Assembly (NCBI GenBank): GCA_012184525.1
Contig: WOFQ01000054.1
Location: forward strand, 186,001 to 250,000
Direction: 5' to 3'
Source: Xenoacremonium recifei
Taxonomy: Eukaryota; Ascomycota; Sordariomycetes; Hypocreales; Nectriaceae
Length of the DNA: 64,000 nucleotides
Shown: positions 12,181 through 22,688 of the stretch, one piece after another
Layout of the letters: the number at the start of each line of letters is the position of its first letter
How positions within the stretch are numbered: position 1 is the first letter of the stretch
Translations under genes and position numbers: made by a program
Notes under the pieces: model-generated
Seen by the model: the letters and a program-made list of their open reading frames with translations, nothing else
Told to the model about the DNA's origin: nothing
The model's database searches: none

Positions 12181-14241
12181 ATGGCCCCGGCCGAGGTGAT
12201 AGATCTCATCTCGTCAAGTCCTCCGCCATTTCCTCCACCACGTGCTATCGACAAGGGCAAAGCTGTTGATCGGACTGGAGGCAAAACCACCGAGAGAAAT
12301 GGGATACAGCCACGAGACTCGGGAATTTCATTGGAGACTAACAGAGTCACAACCTCATCAACAGCGGACCTCATTCTTCTTTCAGATGATTTTGATACCA
12401 CTTTTGATGCGGAAGAGCCGATTCTCACCAACACAACTGGGAACAAGCGAAGAAGACTTTCCCCGCCTGCGAGAGACGAGCGTCGGGCGTTCAAACGATC
12501 TGCCTCAGGCCCAACTATCACTTCGAGTCGGCCAAGTACAAGACCATCTGGAAGCGGACGTCGGAAAGATGCATTTGATCCGATTGAGTTCACCAGCTCC
12601 CCGGATCCCTTCACTGAGCGACCAAAACAAACCAACGCCAAGACTCACCACGACGAAGTCGAAATAATAGACGATGATCCGGATCCATTTGCCAGCTCTC
12701 CGAAGAGAATCACACAAGCAGCCTCGAAGACAATAGGGAAAGCACCTCCCCAATCCTCAGACCCATTCGCAAGCTCCCCGTTACCAGTCTCGAGAAACAA
12801 ACCGTCGGAGAGCCACAGGACAACCAGTCATGCTATCTCGCCGGTACGACGCAAGCCTCAAAAAAGGAACCAAGAATGGGATCCAATATCGAGTTCCGCC
12901 CCCTCGCGCTTCTCTTTTGAATCGTCTCCCGAGCCACCAAGCAGGAAATCCGGCCATTCAGAAGTTATTAACCTCGAAGACTCAGACTCCGCGGTAGGAT
13001 CTGAAGATGATTTCCCAGAGGTTGCGCAATTCGACATTACCAAGTGTAAGAACCGCGCTCTTCGACGAACCCAAAGCGAGACAATCGCCCCCAAGTCGAA
13101 ATCTCAGCCGAAGGCATCGCAGAAGGCGCCGAAAAAGTCGGCAGATGAGAAAACACGTGAACGAGAGGCCAGGGCCGCGGCGAAGGAGGTAGAGAAGGAA
13201 AAGAAGGCGCGCGAAAAGCAGGAAGCGAAAGAGGCGAAGCTGCGGGAGAAGGAACGGAATGCTGCTCTCGCGGAGATCAACAAGGTCCGAACTGACAAGA
13301 AGGTATCAGCGCCTGAGATGATTGTCGATGTGCCATCGAGCCTTAATCCTACGACGACGACACAACTCGAGGCGCTGCTGGAAGGTCTCGACGTGCAGTT
13401 TGAGAAATGGGACAGTCCCATCGAAAATGTCATCAAATGGCGACGCAAGGTCCGCAGCCGGTTCAACGACGATATGGGCATATGGGAACCTATTCCTCCA
13501 CGAATCGACCCTGAGAAGCACGTTCTTGTCGTCCTCACAGCCGATGAGTTCGTATCTCTGACCGTGGAGGAAGAACTCGATAACCATGCTTCCAAGATGG
13601 CGGAGCACTTCCAGGGCCATCAAATTATCTACCTCCTCGAAGGCCTGATCCCCTGGATGCGCAAGAACCGCAACATCCGTAACCGCCAGTTCACATCTGG
13701 CGTCCGGGCCCAGGAACAACCGTCATCCACGCAACAACGCCGCAGACGCAACGCCGTCACCGAGGGTTATGTACCGGAGGATACGATCGAGGACGCGCTG
13801 TTGCAACTGCAGCTCATGCACGACGTCTTCATCCACCACGCGACCATCCCGCTCGAGACGGCGCAGTGGATCACCATCTTCACCCAGCATGTTTCAACGA
13901 TTCCATACAAGCACCAGCGCGACCATGCCACTCTTGCGGCCGGCTTCTGCATGGAGAGCGGCCAGGTGCGCACTGGCGAGGACGCGCGCGATACGTATGT
14001 GCGGATGTTACAGGAGATTGCGAGAGTCACGGCGCCCATTGCATATGGCATCGCGGCAGAGTTCGGGTCTGTGGCTGAGTTGGTCAAGGGGCTGGAGGAA
14101 GGGGGACCGACGAGGTTGGAGAGCGTTAGGAAAAGTGCGAACAAGGACGGGGCGTTTTCGGATAGGGCTATTGGGCAAGCTGTGAGTCGGCGGATTCACA
14201 AGGTGTTTACAGGAAGGGATGAGACGAGTACGGATGTTTAA
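12181..14241 (+). CDS. EME1: crossover junction endonuclease subunit Eme1/Mms4
   Basis: A single exon of 686 residues. The first 350 residues are disordered and Ser/Pro-rich, followed by a highly charged Lys/Glu helix (about 365-415). The last 250 residues carry the ERCC4-like nuclease fold of Eme1/Mms4: VLVVLTADEFVSL, IIYLLEGLIPWMRKNRN, then the block from about 545 with AQWITIFTQHVSTIPY and the helix-hairpin-helix tail. Eme1 is the non-catalytic partner of Mus81; the pair cuts branched DNA such as replication-fork and recombination intermediates. The degenerate ERCC4 site (no ERKxxxD) agrees with that role. I chose the ATG at 12181 because it begins MAPAEVIDLISSS, a typical fungal start with a SUMO-interacting-like core; the frame is open further upstream but without an ATG. 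Further SIM-like stretches are LILLSDDFD and VINLEDSDS. It ends tail to tail with the phosphatase at 14510. Confidence 0.9.
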   Translation: MAPAEVIDLISSSPPPFPPPRAIDKGKAVDRTGGKTTERNGIQPRDSGISLETNRVTTSSTADLILLSDDFDTTFDAEEPILTNTTGNKRRRLSPPARDERRAFKRSASGPTITSSRPSTRPSGSGRRKDAFDPIEFTSSPDPFTERPKQTNAKTHHDEVEIIDDDPDPFASSPKRITQAASKTIGKAPPQSSDPFASSPLPVSRNKPSESHRTTSHAISPVRRKPQKRNQEWDPISSSAPSRFSFESSPEPPSRKSGHSEVINLEDSDSAVGSEDDFPEVAQFDITKCKNRALRRTQSETIAPKSKSQPKASQKAPKKSADEKTREREARAAAKEVEKEKKAREKQEAKEAKLREKERNAALAEINKVRTDKKVSAPEMIVDVPSSLNPTTTTQLEALLEGLDVQFEKWDSPIENVIKWRRKVRSRFNDDMGIWEPIPPRIDPEKHVLVVLTADEFVSLTVEEELDNHASKMAEHFQGHQIIYLLEGLIPWMRKNRNIRNRQFTSGVRAQEQPSSTQQRRRRNAVTEGYVPEDTIEDALLQLQLMHDVFIHHATIPLETAQWITIFTQHVSTIPYKHQRDHATLAAGFCMESGQVRTGEDARDTYVRMLQEIARVTAPIAYGIAAEFGSVAELVKGLEEGGPTRLESVRKSANKDGAFSDRAIGQAVSRRIHKVFTGRDETSTDV

Positions 14242-14509
14242 TGACTGTACATGATGTTCTATGGTGGTATCTCTAAGTATCTATTCTAAGATTGTGAGTT
14301 CTCACGCAGAAGGGCATCTGTAGTCATGTTAGCTTGACTCACGACAAAATAATCATCACAAAATATGTGTATAAACAAGCTGTCAGACAGCGGTTGGACA
14401 AAAGCGTTTCCACATTGTATTTTCGGTACAGGTCTGTGAATTTTTTGCTTTCTCATCATGTGCTTGGGTTGGTGCAGTGTTGCGAAGAAGAAAAATCGAA
14501 CGTACCATT

Positions 14510-15304
14510 TCAATTGGGAGTCTCGTCGTCTTCAAGCCGGCGCTTTCGCGATGGCTTGAAGAACGAGTCCATCGTTTTCTGCTTCTCGTCGAACTGGGCG
14601 CTGCCAATGCCGCCACGAGTCTTTTTCAGACCCTTGACGTGGTCGACGCTGTTGACCGCTGTGACGAGAAGCTTGAACTCGAGAACTGGCGGCGGGGTCT
14701 TCTGTTCAGCTATTTCTAGCTTGGAGAAGACGGCCTCCAGGTAGCCCGTATTGCTCCATGCAGGACGGAAGACACCAGGCGCAGAGGCAGAGTTCTGTGC
14801 TTCGGGAACGAAGGTGACGGGAAGTCGCGTGCAGAGGGCCGTGAAGAGAACGCCGAGGATGATGCCGTGCGAGACGATGCAGATCGACGCCTCATCGCCG
14901 ACAATTAAGATCGGGATGAGGTAGTCGTCGATGAAGCCATCCACGCGCGATGTCATTGCCTCGCGCGACTCCGCGCCTTCGTGCTCCGGCTTGGGTCCCT
15001 TCACGCCATACTTGACTCCCTCGCCAGTCCCAAAGTGTTTCTCCCTCAGCTCCGGCAACTGGACAAGCGCCAGGTCTGTCCCGTGAGCGCGTTTCTGCGC
15101 ATCGAGAACCGCCTCCGCAGTCTTGACCGCGCGTCCGAGGTTGGATGCAAAGAGATGCGTCGCCGTCGTCTTCTCAGCGAGGTGAGCGGCTAGGCGTCGA
15201 GCCTGGAGGACGCCGTGGGCTGTCAGGGCCGAGTCGCGAGAGCCTGCGTAGAGGCCGGCGACGTTGTCAACGGTTTCGCCATGGCGAATAAGAAAGATTC
15301 GCAT
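14510..15304 (-). CDS. histidine phosphatase with C-terminal PIP-box-like motif
   Basis: A single exon of 264 residues. The N-terminus MRIFLIRHGET holds the phospho-accepting RHG motif. Other family marks are ASNLGRAVKTAEAV, the acidic LPELREKHFG and the second His in VSHGII, so it belongs to the phosphoglycerate-mutase-like (histidine phosphatase) superfamily and should be active on an unknown phosphoester. The last 23 residues are unlike the family: QKTMDSFF (242-249) fits the PCNA-interacting consensus Q-x-x-hydrophobic-x-x-aromatic-aromatic, followed by the basic stretch KPSRKRR, a plausible nuclear signal. This suggests a nuclear protein linked to replication or repair (inference). It lies tail to tail with EME1, separated by 268 bases. 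The ATG at 15304 is directly at the start of the fold. Confidence 0.85.
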   Translation of the reverse strand: MRIFLIRHGETVDNVAGLYAGSRDSALTAHGVLQARRLAAHLAEKTTATHLFASNLGRAVKTAEAVLDAQKRAHGTDLALVQLPELREKHFGTGEGVKYGVKGPKPEHEGAESREAMTSRVDGFIDDYLIPILIVGDEASICIVSHGIILGVLFTALCTRLPVTFVPEAQNSASAPGVFRPAWSNTGYLEAVFSKLEIAEQKTPPPVLEFKLLVTAVNSVDHVKGLKKTRGGIGSAQFDEKQKTMDSFFKPSRKRRLEDDETPN

Positions 15305-15839
15305 GGTCGAAGTGATCGATGGCTGCCATGAAGACGGGGCTTCAAGGCGGGCGAGTCGATTCCACGTTCAGCATGATGCTTGGTGGTGAAGAGATTGAAG
15401 AATTTCAGAGAAGACGAAAAAAATTTGAAGTCATTGATTGCGGGGCACGGATAGGTGCATATCGCCTAACAATTTCGCCAATGCCTTATCGGCTTCCAGA
15501 TAAGGCCGTGATAGGACATTGTACAAGACAGGGGAAGTTGTCTTCACATTTGTACGACGTAGAATCTCTAGAGAATTTATCAATATTTGTCTCTCGTAAC
15601 GTTTGGAAAATAATCCCTCTTCGAGTTTGTTAACTTGTGAGGATTTCATCATGATTCATTACTAGAATGCACCAGGCGAGAAGCGGAAGTGATGATCCTA
15701 CACAACACAGAAACTATTGAATTGACTAACTCGTTCAGACCCAAACAGAAATCCAGCAAAATCCAGTAAAACCCAAACGGTCCAAGCAATCTCAAAACAC
15801 CCAGGCTATCGTACAACTTTTCACACTTTACACAATCAC
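15305..15839. other. intergenic region
   Basis: About 535 bases 5' of the histidine phosphatase and 3' of the large DUF3659 gene. It is moderately AT-rich and no gene is seen. Confidence 0.5.
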
Positions 15840-18800
15840 TTATTTCTTCTTCTTGTTCTTGCCAGTGAGCTGGCCGACGATGCTTCCGAGACCAAGCCCA
15901 TCGAGGACTCTGTTGAGACCCAGGCCGCCCAGAATGTTATCCACCAGACCACCAAGGCCCAGTCCGCTCAGCTGATGTTCATGTTAGCATGATCTCATGT
16001 TCATCGGAAATTCCATAGGGATGGTGTAACTCACCAATTTGCCGACAAGTCCCAACACACCGTTGAGCAGCAGACCGACGGCTGCGATGATCTGGAACAG
16101 GGGCTCGGCAAGAAGACCCCAGAGAGGGTTGAGTTCATTCTTAGCATGTGGCATGTCGGCAATCTTGCGCTTTGCGTTGTCAATACACTCAGTCACGGTT
16201 CCAGTGAGCTGTAATGTGTTAGTGTTGTTCCCATCAGGTCACGACGGATGAACATACCTCCTTCAGCACCTCCGCAAGATGATGCTCCTCGGGCGTCGCC
16301 TCGCTGGTGCCAGATCGCTGCTTGGCCTGGCGCTGAATGCGACCATCGGGGTCGAGACCACGAACGACCCCGTTCGTCTCAGTCAGAATCCTACCACCGT
16401 CCTCAATGAGAGGTCGGACCTGCTTGACCAACTCCTCCTCATCGAGCTCCTCCTTGGGGGTGCGCTCAGCGCGGTCGATCTTATCCGTGATCATCTTGCA
16501 GATCGGGCGGATCTTGTCGAGAGACTGCTCGATGCAGTAGGCGAGCTGCCCAGCAAGCTTCTTGTCCTTGGCAATCTGCTCGCGCTTCTCCTTCTCCTCG
16601 GCGGTCTCCTCGGGTTCCTTTTCGGGCTCAGGAGGAATATCCTCGAGGAGGGTGCAGTGACCGATGGTCTGGCCCTTGGCGTTCTGGACATCACCATCAT
16701 CGTCGACTTCCTTGCCCACGCAGGTGAGAGGATCGCCGCTGGTGAGCTTGCCAATGATGTTGCCATCTTCGTTCAGGACGTTACCCTCACGGTTGACACG
16801 ACGACCAGCCATGGGATTGGTCCTCTTCTCGACCTCAGGCTCCTCCCAGCGCTCAGCCTTGCCGATGACATTGCCGTTGCGGTCCAGGATATCTCCGTCG
16901 TCATCAACTGGACGGCCAAAGAGGACCTTGGGGTCTCCAGAAATGAGACGACCCACGACATCGCCAGAGGGGGTGATGACCTTGCCCTCCTTGGTCACAG
17001 TGCAACCGGACAGCTCAGCGAAGGGTCCTTCTTTCATACCCTCTCGCTCGCCCTCGCCGACAAGCTCAGCTCGGCCGATGATATCGCCAGACTCGCTGAG
17101 GATGTTGCCGTTCTTGTCGCACATGCGGCCGATCATGGAGCCGATATGGCCTTCGACAACACGACCATAGATCTCGCCGCTCTTGCTGACGACGTTACCA
17201 GCCTTATTGACTCGCTTTCCAGCGAGGCTGGAGTAGTCAGTCTCCTTCTCGGGCTCAGCTTCAGGCTCGTCCCAAGCAATGGCCTTCCCGACAACGTTGC
17301 CACGGCGGTCAAGGATGTCTCCATCCTCATCGACCTTGCTGCCCTTGAGGCGCTTGGGGTCACCTTCGACAACTTCTCCGACCTGCTTGCCTTCGGACAT
17401 GACCTTTCCGTCGGCTTCCACAACGGCGTCGGGGAAGTTCTCGAAAGGAGCAAAGGACTTGAGGTCCTCACGCTCGGAGTCAGGAAGAGGCTCAGCCTTA
17501 CCGAGGATCTTGCCAGCGTTGCTCCAGATGGCGCCATTCTCGTCGCATCGGCGGCCGATGAGCTTCTTGACGTCGCCTTCGATAACACGGCCGATCACGT
17601 CGCCCTTGTCGTTGACGAGGTTGCCGCCCTTGTTGACGACACAACCCTTCAAAGAAGAGTAATCCAGAGGAGGCTCTCCTTCTTCACCCTCCTCGCCTTC
17701 CTCACCCTCCTTCTTCTCACCTTCTTCACCTTCCTTAGGGATTTCTCCCTCGGGAAGCTCGCCCTCAGGCAGTTCACCCTCGGGGACTTCAGACTTGGGA
17801 GCTTCGGAAATGGGAGCCTCGCTCTTGGGGATCTCTCCCTCAGGTAGCTCACCTTCAGGCAGCTCACCCTCAGGAACTTGAAACTTGAGTTCGTCATCAG
17901 GGGCGACAGACTTGGGTGCCTCAGAGATTGGAGCCTCGCTCTTTGGCACCTCGCCTTCAGGGAGTTCACCCTCGGGGAGTTCGCCTTCAGGGAGCTCACC
18001 CTCAGGGACCTGAGACTTGAGTTCGTCATCAGGGGCAACAGACTTGGGTGCCTCAGACACGGGCGCTTCACTCTTGGGGATCTCACCCTCAGGTAGCTCA
18101 CCCTCGGGAACCTCCGACTTGGGCAGTTCGGCCTCGTCATCGGGAGCGATGGACTTTGGTGCCTCGGACACCGGAGCCTCACTCTTGGGGATCTCTCCTT
18201 CTGGTATCTCGGCCTCAGGGACATCGGACTTGGGAACCTCGAGCTCGTCGTCGGGTGCCACAGACTTGGAGACTTCTTGTTCGGTCTCAGGTACCTCGGG
18301 AGCTTCGACGTCGGGGACCTCGCTCTTGGGAGCTTCGGTGTCGAGCTTCTCGACCTCTGGAGCCTCTGATTCAGGTACGACATCCTTGGCGGTGTCTGTC
18401 GTCTTCTCCAAATCCTCTTGCTTGTCTTGTGTCGTCTCCTTCAATTCTTCGGTGTCAAGCTCCTGCTCCGGTTCAACTTCGTCCTTGGCTTGCTCGACGT
18501 CGGGGACTTCAGATGTCACCTCGTCTTTCTTGGACTCGACACCAGTCTTTGTTTGGTCGACGACATCCTTGGCGTCCTCGTCCTTAGGCAGAGCTTCTAT
18601 TGTTTCGTCCTTCTTGGACTCGAGGTCGGCCTTTGTTTGGTCGACAGGCTCGCGATCCTCCAGGTTGATACCGGAGGTTTTGTCGTCGACTTCTTTCTGA
18701 AGGTCTTGAGAACCCTTTTCGGTGTCGTCTTTGCTTTCGGGCGTATCGGCTGCAATGTCACTTCCACTCTTACCGATGCCAAGTCCTTGAGCGGCCTTGA

Positions 18801-19266
18801 CACCTTTGCCGACACCTTTGACGGTGCTGTCGACGGTATTGTACACACCCTTCAGGCCGAAGCCGCCAGACTTTTGTGTAGGCTCAGTGGTGTACTCGCC
18901 GTGTTCATCGTCACCGTGCTCTTCTTCACCAAGGGGAAGAGTCTTGCCGAGAACATCTCCGGATGAGCTCACGACATCGCCAGTAGTATTCACGGTATTG
19001 CCCACAAGCTCTTTCACGTTCTCGGTATCGGCAATATGGCCAACAGTCTTTCCGGCATCATCCAGGACATCACCGCTCTCGCTCACGACACCGATACTTC
19101 GAGGAACAGAGGCTTCGGACTTGGTGTCGACTGCAATAGGAATTATGAGTGCTATGTACGGCGATGGAAGAGACGACGCACCAGGTATATCTTTCTTCTG
19201 ATCTACGGCAGTGTCCTTAGAGATGCCTTCGCCGGCCGGGATCGACGAAGACTTAGTGGTCTCCAT
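15840..19266 (-). CDS. large DUF3659-repeat protein with DUF6987-like end (LEA-like)
   Basis: Exons (minus) 19266-19182, 19130-16258, 16208-16035 and 15971-15840 give 1087 residues. Six units of about 55-65 residues follow the pattern V-(N/D)-x-x-G-(N/D)-V...GDVIGRV-x-EGD...G-x-x-(V/C)-D-(E/D)-(N/D)-G-(D/N)-I...GKAE, the DUF3659 (LEA-domain-like) repeat: one near residues 50-110 and five at about 520-860. Between them lies a very acidic stretch built on PEGELPEGE and SEAPxSEAPKS repeats. The C-terminus (about 870-1087) has alternating charged and hydrophobic helices, a Gly/Leu-rich amphipathic end (LGLGGLVDNILGGLGLNRV) and a lysine tail, matching the DUF6987 module often joined to DUF3659. 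No signal peptide is seen. Function is unknown; LEA-like repeats suggest a stress-protective or scaffold role (inference). Intron 19131-19181 is a stopless multiple of three. Confidence 0.85.
17740..18330 (-). repeat. coding minisatellite (acidic Pro/Glu/Ser repeats)
   Basis: Inside the large DUF3659 gene, near-identical blocks recur encoding PEGELPEGE (15-base steps) and SEAP(V/I)SEAPKSVAPDDE. The DNA repeats are well preserved, which suggests recent expansion or contraction. Confidence 0.8.
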
Positions 19267-20097
19267 TATTGGTTAATCGCAATTCACTAGGGGAGGGTCT
19301 GGAGTATTGAAGATACAAAAAGGTACGTCGTCTTTTGGATCGCAGCTATAGTGTTTGCAGTATGAGTTTTAATCGTCATCCACAGCCACGATTGACGGTA
19401 ATTTATACCGCCTACACCATTGAAAAACAAGTTTGCCCGTGGCATTTCGATAACGTCAAGGTGGCTTCTCAACGTCAGAGTCAACGCCATGGGCGAGGAA
19501 CATTCATGGAAAGGCACTCGCCACACCTGGCATGCGCAAAGCCACACGTCATGAGTGAAGATCGTGGAGCGACGAGAGGGTGTGCAGCGGAAGCAAGATG
19601 ACGTATGAAGGCTCTTATTGGGCGAGATTGATTAAGGACCAGGACGAGCTCTATAGTTGGAGGCGTCTCAGGACATGCAGGAAGCTTTGAAAGACAAGCA
19701 ATTGTCGGGGTGAGGGGTTGACGGGGTGGGTTCTGGACCGAAGACTTTCGGGGGCCAACTCTCGCGTGGGAGCCTCAACCGTCGCAAAACCGGTCTGAGA
19801 TGTCACCCCCTAGTCAGCCGATGATCTTACACTTTGCATGGGGAAGACGATCGAGATTTCGTCACTGGCCAGCTTCAGGGACTTGGATCTTTAGACTTCG
19901 ACACCGCATGCGCTGATGCACCTCAACCATGGCGGACGCGGCAACAAGACAAGGGAACTTCTACGAGAAAGCCAAGACGATGATGTAGGATCCGGGCGAG
20001 AGACGCCAGTGATCCCACAGTTATTCCACCAACCCCGAGAGGTGCAGCAGGGAGAGAGACAGTGAGAGGCAAAGCCATGGTTCTGTTGAATGAGTGG
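19267..20097. other. intergenic between the two DUF3659 genes
   Basis: About 830 bases, the 5' region of the large DUF3659 gene and the 3' region of the small one. No gene is recognisable. Confidence 0.5.
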
Positions 20098-20784
20098 CTA
20101 TGGATTACTCTCAGGCGGGCGGTTGAAGACGGTGGGAATCTTGATGATGAGCTGGATGCCGTCAAATGTCGACTTGACATCCAGGTACACCTCGTCAGGC
20201 CGAGGCGCAGACACTGGCCGGGGAGCGCCTTGTTGCTGCTCGCCGGACTGCCCATCTCTCCGCTGCTGCACCGATCCGTGATGCGGCGGGCCGTGGAGTT
20301 TGCCCACGACGTTGCCGGCCTCGTCGTAGATGTTCCCGTCATCGTCTACCCGCAGGCCAGGGCCCAGGGGCTTGAGGTTTGGCCTGCTATGGTTCTCGCA
20401 TACATGGCCAGCCACCTCGCCGTCAGTGTCCAAGATCTCGCCGGACGCTTCTACAGCCCGCCCGACCATGGACGGCAGGTCGCCCTCTACGCGGCCGAGG
20501 ACGGTGCCGTCCCAGTCCAAGATGTTGCCAAACTCGTCGACATACTTGCCCTCGAGGCCGGCAGCGAGCTCGGCCGGCGAAGGCCCCGACGACAGGGGGG
20601 AAATCTTGGGGATTTGCTGAATATTTGGTTTGTCCGCCGGGGAGGGTTGCCGGGCGGGGCTGCCACGAGCATCGCGGACCGGAAGAGAGAACTCGTAAGT
20701 GGTATGAGTTGGATCTCCCTGCTGCTGCGGGCCATCCGTGGCCGGGGGCTTCGGAGACTGCTGAGGCTGATCAGAGGAGGGCAT
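20098..20784 (-). CDS. small DUF3659-repeat protein
   Basis: A single exon of 228 residues on the same strand as, and 831 bases upstream of, the large DUF3659 gene. The N-terminus is Pro/Gln-rich and disordered. Two or three DUF3659-type units follow: GKYVDEFGNILDWDGTVLGRV, then GRAVEASGEILDTDGEVAGHV and LRVDDDGNIYDEAGNVVGKL. After a Gln/Arg linker the protein ends with a conserved-looking beta stretch around VYLDVKSTFDGIQLIIKIP. No signal peptide or membrane segment is seen, so it is probably intracellular. It is likely a partner or diverged paralogue of the large protein; function is unknown. The ATG at 20784 is the only upstream Met in frame. Confidence 0.8.
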   Translation of the reverse strand: MPSSDQPQQSPKPPATDGPQQQGDPTHTTYEFSLPVRDARGSPARQPSPADKPNIQQIPKISPLSSGPSPAELAAGLEGKYVDEFGNILDWDGTVLGRVEGDLPSMVGRAVEASGEILDTDGEVAGHVCENHSRPNLKPLGPGLRVDDDGNIYDEAGNVVGKLHGPPHHGSVQQRRDGQSGEQQQGAPRPVSAPRPDEVYLDVKSTFDGIQLIIKIPTVFNRPPESNP

Positions 20785-21796
20785 GGCGGTGCTTGCGGCT
20801 TGGATGGGAAGGGCAGTTGGAATGATGTTCGATGCTAGAGGGAAGAGCGAGCATCATCCCACATGTCGAGCAGGAAACGTCAAGTTGCAGCGAGCAGCCC
20901 GGCAGGCCTGGCATGGGCCATGGCATTGGAGGTTTGGTTCGGGTGCGGGTGACGCGCTCTAGCCTTGCGGGGCATGGCGGGATGCAACGGTGACAATCAA
21001 GAGGCGAGCCAGGCGTTTCAGGAGCTCTTCTGGCTCGCGATCTGATGAGCTGACCAGCTGCGAGGAGTCAAAGGAGCGTCAGCCACACCCACCCGCTGCG
21101 TCAGCCGCGGGACGAAAGCAAGATTCTCGCGGCGTAGAAACTGGGGCTGGTCGAGTCGTCTGCCCTCCATCACGATCGGGCACAGGACGGGCCAAACAGG
21201 ACTCGGGACGGTACGAGGGGGCTATCGCGCTAGGCAAGGGTTGACATGAGGAGGATGGGGCCAGCACCACTTGGCACGTTGCGAGTCCTCGCCAGGCCTG
21301 AACGGGCAGTTGTCAAGCTGATCGTCCAGCCGGCAGCCACAGTTGAGGACGCTGATCATCTCGGTAGGTCGGCAACGGTGGGGAGAGCGGCGTGGCTTGC
21401 GTGTCATCATGACCCTCTCACACTCGCGGGAAATGAAGCCTCTGGGCGAGCAACTGTGGCTGGCGTAAGTCCACCACTCAGGAACAAACTTTGATTACTA
21501 CGGCACGGCATTCAATCCTGCACTGCAACCAGAGACAAGCCGAGACAGCCCACTGGGAGCACGCCTGGGCCCTCATCATGCTGGCTTCACTCATTCGTCA
21601 TTCACAAGTTTAAACTGACTTTCTCGCTATAGTTACAGTACAGTAAGGGGGCCGTCATCAGAGTCGAAAAAGCAAATGCCTTTATTTATGCGCACACATT
21701 CAGCTGGCGGGAGTTCCCTCGCCTAAAACCCAAAATCACTAACACCGCTTTGCGCCTCGGAAGAGCCCTAACATTACAGGAACAGACAGGAATGGC
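20785..21796. other. intergenic region
   Basis: About 1 kb between two minus-strand genes. Open frames here are short and lack motifs. No gene is recognisable. Confidence 0.5.
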
Positions 21797-22320
21797 TTAG
21801 TTCCTGGAAATCAAAAACGCAATTAGCCCCATGAGTTCTTCTTTTCGCAGGATTTCTACCCGGTGCTGGAGGGACGCCAAGTAAGATACGATACAACCAA
21901 GGTGAAGCGTGGGCTTTTGTACAAGGGAGGGGAAGGCACTTACAGCAACGCAAGCTCCAGGTCACCGTGGATGCGGGCCTTGAGCTGGATTTCCACGTCG
22001 AGGTTGAGATCGAGCCGCAGCCGCAGCGTGTCGCTTTTCCCGCCGCCGCCGCCGCCCTGCTGGTCGACGGCGTTGTTGGTGACGCCCCCTAGAGTATTGG
22101 TGACTCCTCCGAGGACGCCGCCTACAGTGTTGCCGACATCGCCGCCGATGGGCAGCTGGTCCAGTGGCCCAGATTGTTGTTGTTGCTGCTGTTGGGGACG
22201 GCGGGCCACGCGGGTGTTCTTCTTCTTGCCCCGGCGCTGGACCTGCTTGGGCTGCTCCTCGCTGGATGCCGACTCGGACTCAACGTCCTGGGCGTAGCGA
22301 TCCTCCTTCGTGCTAGACAT
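21797..22320 (-). CDS. small basic protein with LRLDLNL...LKARIHGDL tail
   Basis: Exons (minus) 22320-21944 and 21803-21797 give 127 residues. The protein has an acidic Ser/Glu head, a basic stretch (RRGKKKNTRVARRP), a polyglutamine run, a Gly/Val/Thr-rich region with GGVLGGVTNTLGGV repeats, and a conserved 30-residue tail with LRLDLNLDVEIQLKARIHGD. The tail is shared with the gene at 23874-24738, so the two are paralogues. I do not recognise a named domain; similar tails occur in uncharacterised fungal proteins. The second exon adds only Asn and a stop: donor GTAAGT follows ALL, the branch site is GCTAAT and the acceptor TTTCCAG. If the intron is kept, the TAA inside the donor ends the protein one residue earlier. 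A TATA-like box lies about 115 bases upstream. Confidence 0.75.
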
Positions 22321-22688
22321 GTTGTTTTAAGGGTTGACAACGGGGTGGAATGTGCAAGATTGTAGTAGTAAGTCGTCTTTTTCTGCGGCTGTGGTCTAAT
22401 TGACTTGAGTCCCCTTCCAGATCCCCATCTCATATAAGTTCCCGCTGAGCTAGAATAACAGGATTTCTTCGCGCCGCACACCTCATGAGGTCATAATCGA
22501 GATGATGGCTATCTTTGCGTGCTGAATTGCATTGTCTGCGGCCCACCCCTCGACTTTCGTCACCCTTGTCTGGTTGGTCTCGACTCCCCCTCCAATTCGA
22601 GTGTGGCGGGTGAGGAGAGAGACCAGACCCTTGTCGCAATCCTGAACCCACTCCCATCGCAGATCGATTTGCTCTCAACCACCGATCC
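22321..22688. other. intergenic with promoter motifs
   Basis: About 370 bases 5' of the small tail protein (-). It holds CCCCT (22411-22415; AGGGG on the minus strand, stress-element-like) and the TATA-like box at 22431-22440. Confidence 0.4.
22431..22440 (-). promoter_or_regulatory. TATA-like box
   Basis: Minus-strand AACTTATATG lies about 115 bases before the ATG at 22320. Only position and sequence support it. Confidence 0.35.

Noticed and set aside
16279..17847. 522-residue open frame on the + strand opposite the DUF3659 gene
   Set aside because: It is the antisense of repeated, biased codons; the protein is repetitive Leu/Ala/Val text without a family pattern, whereas the minus strand has clear DUF3659 repeats and splice sites.
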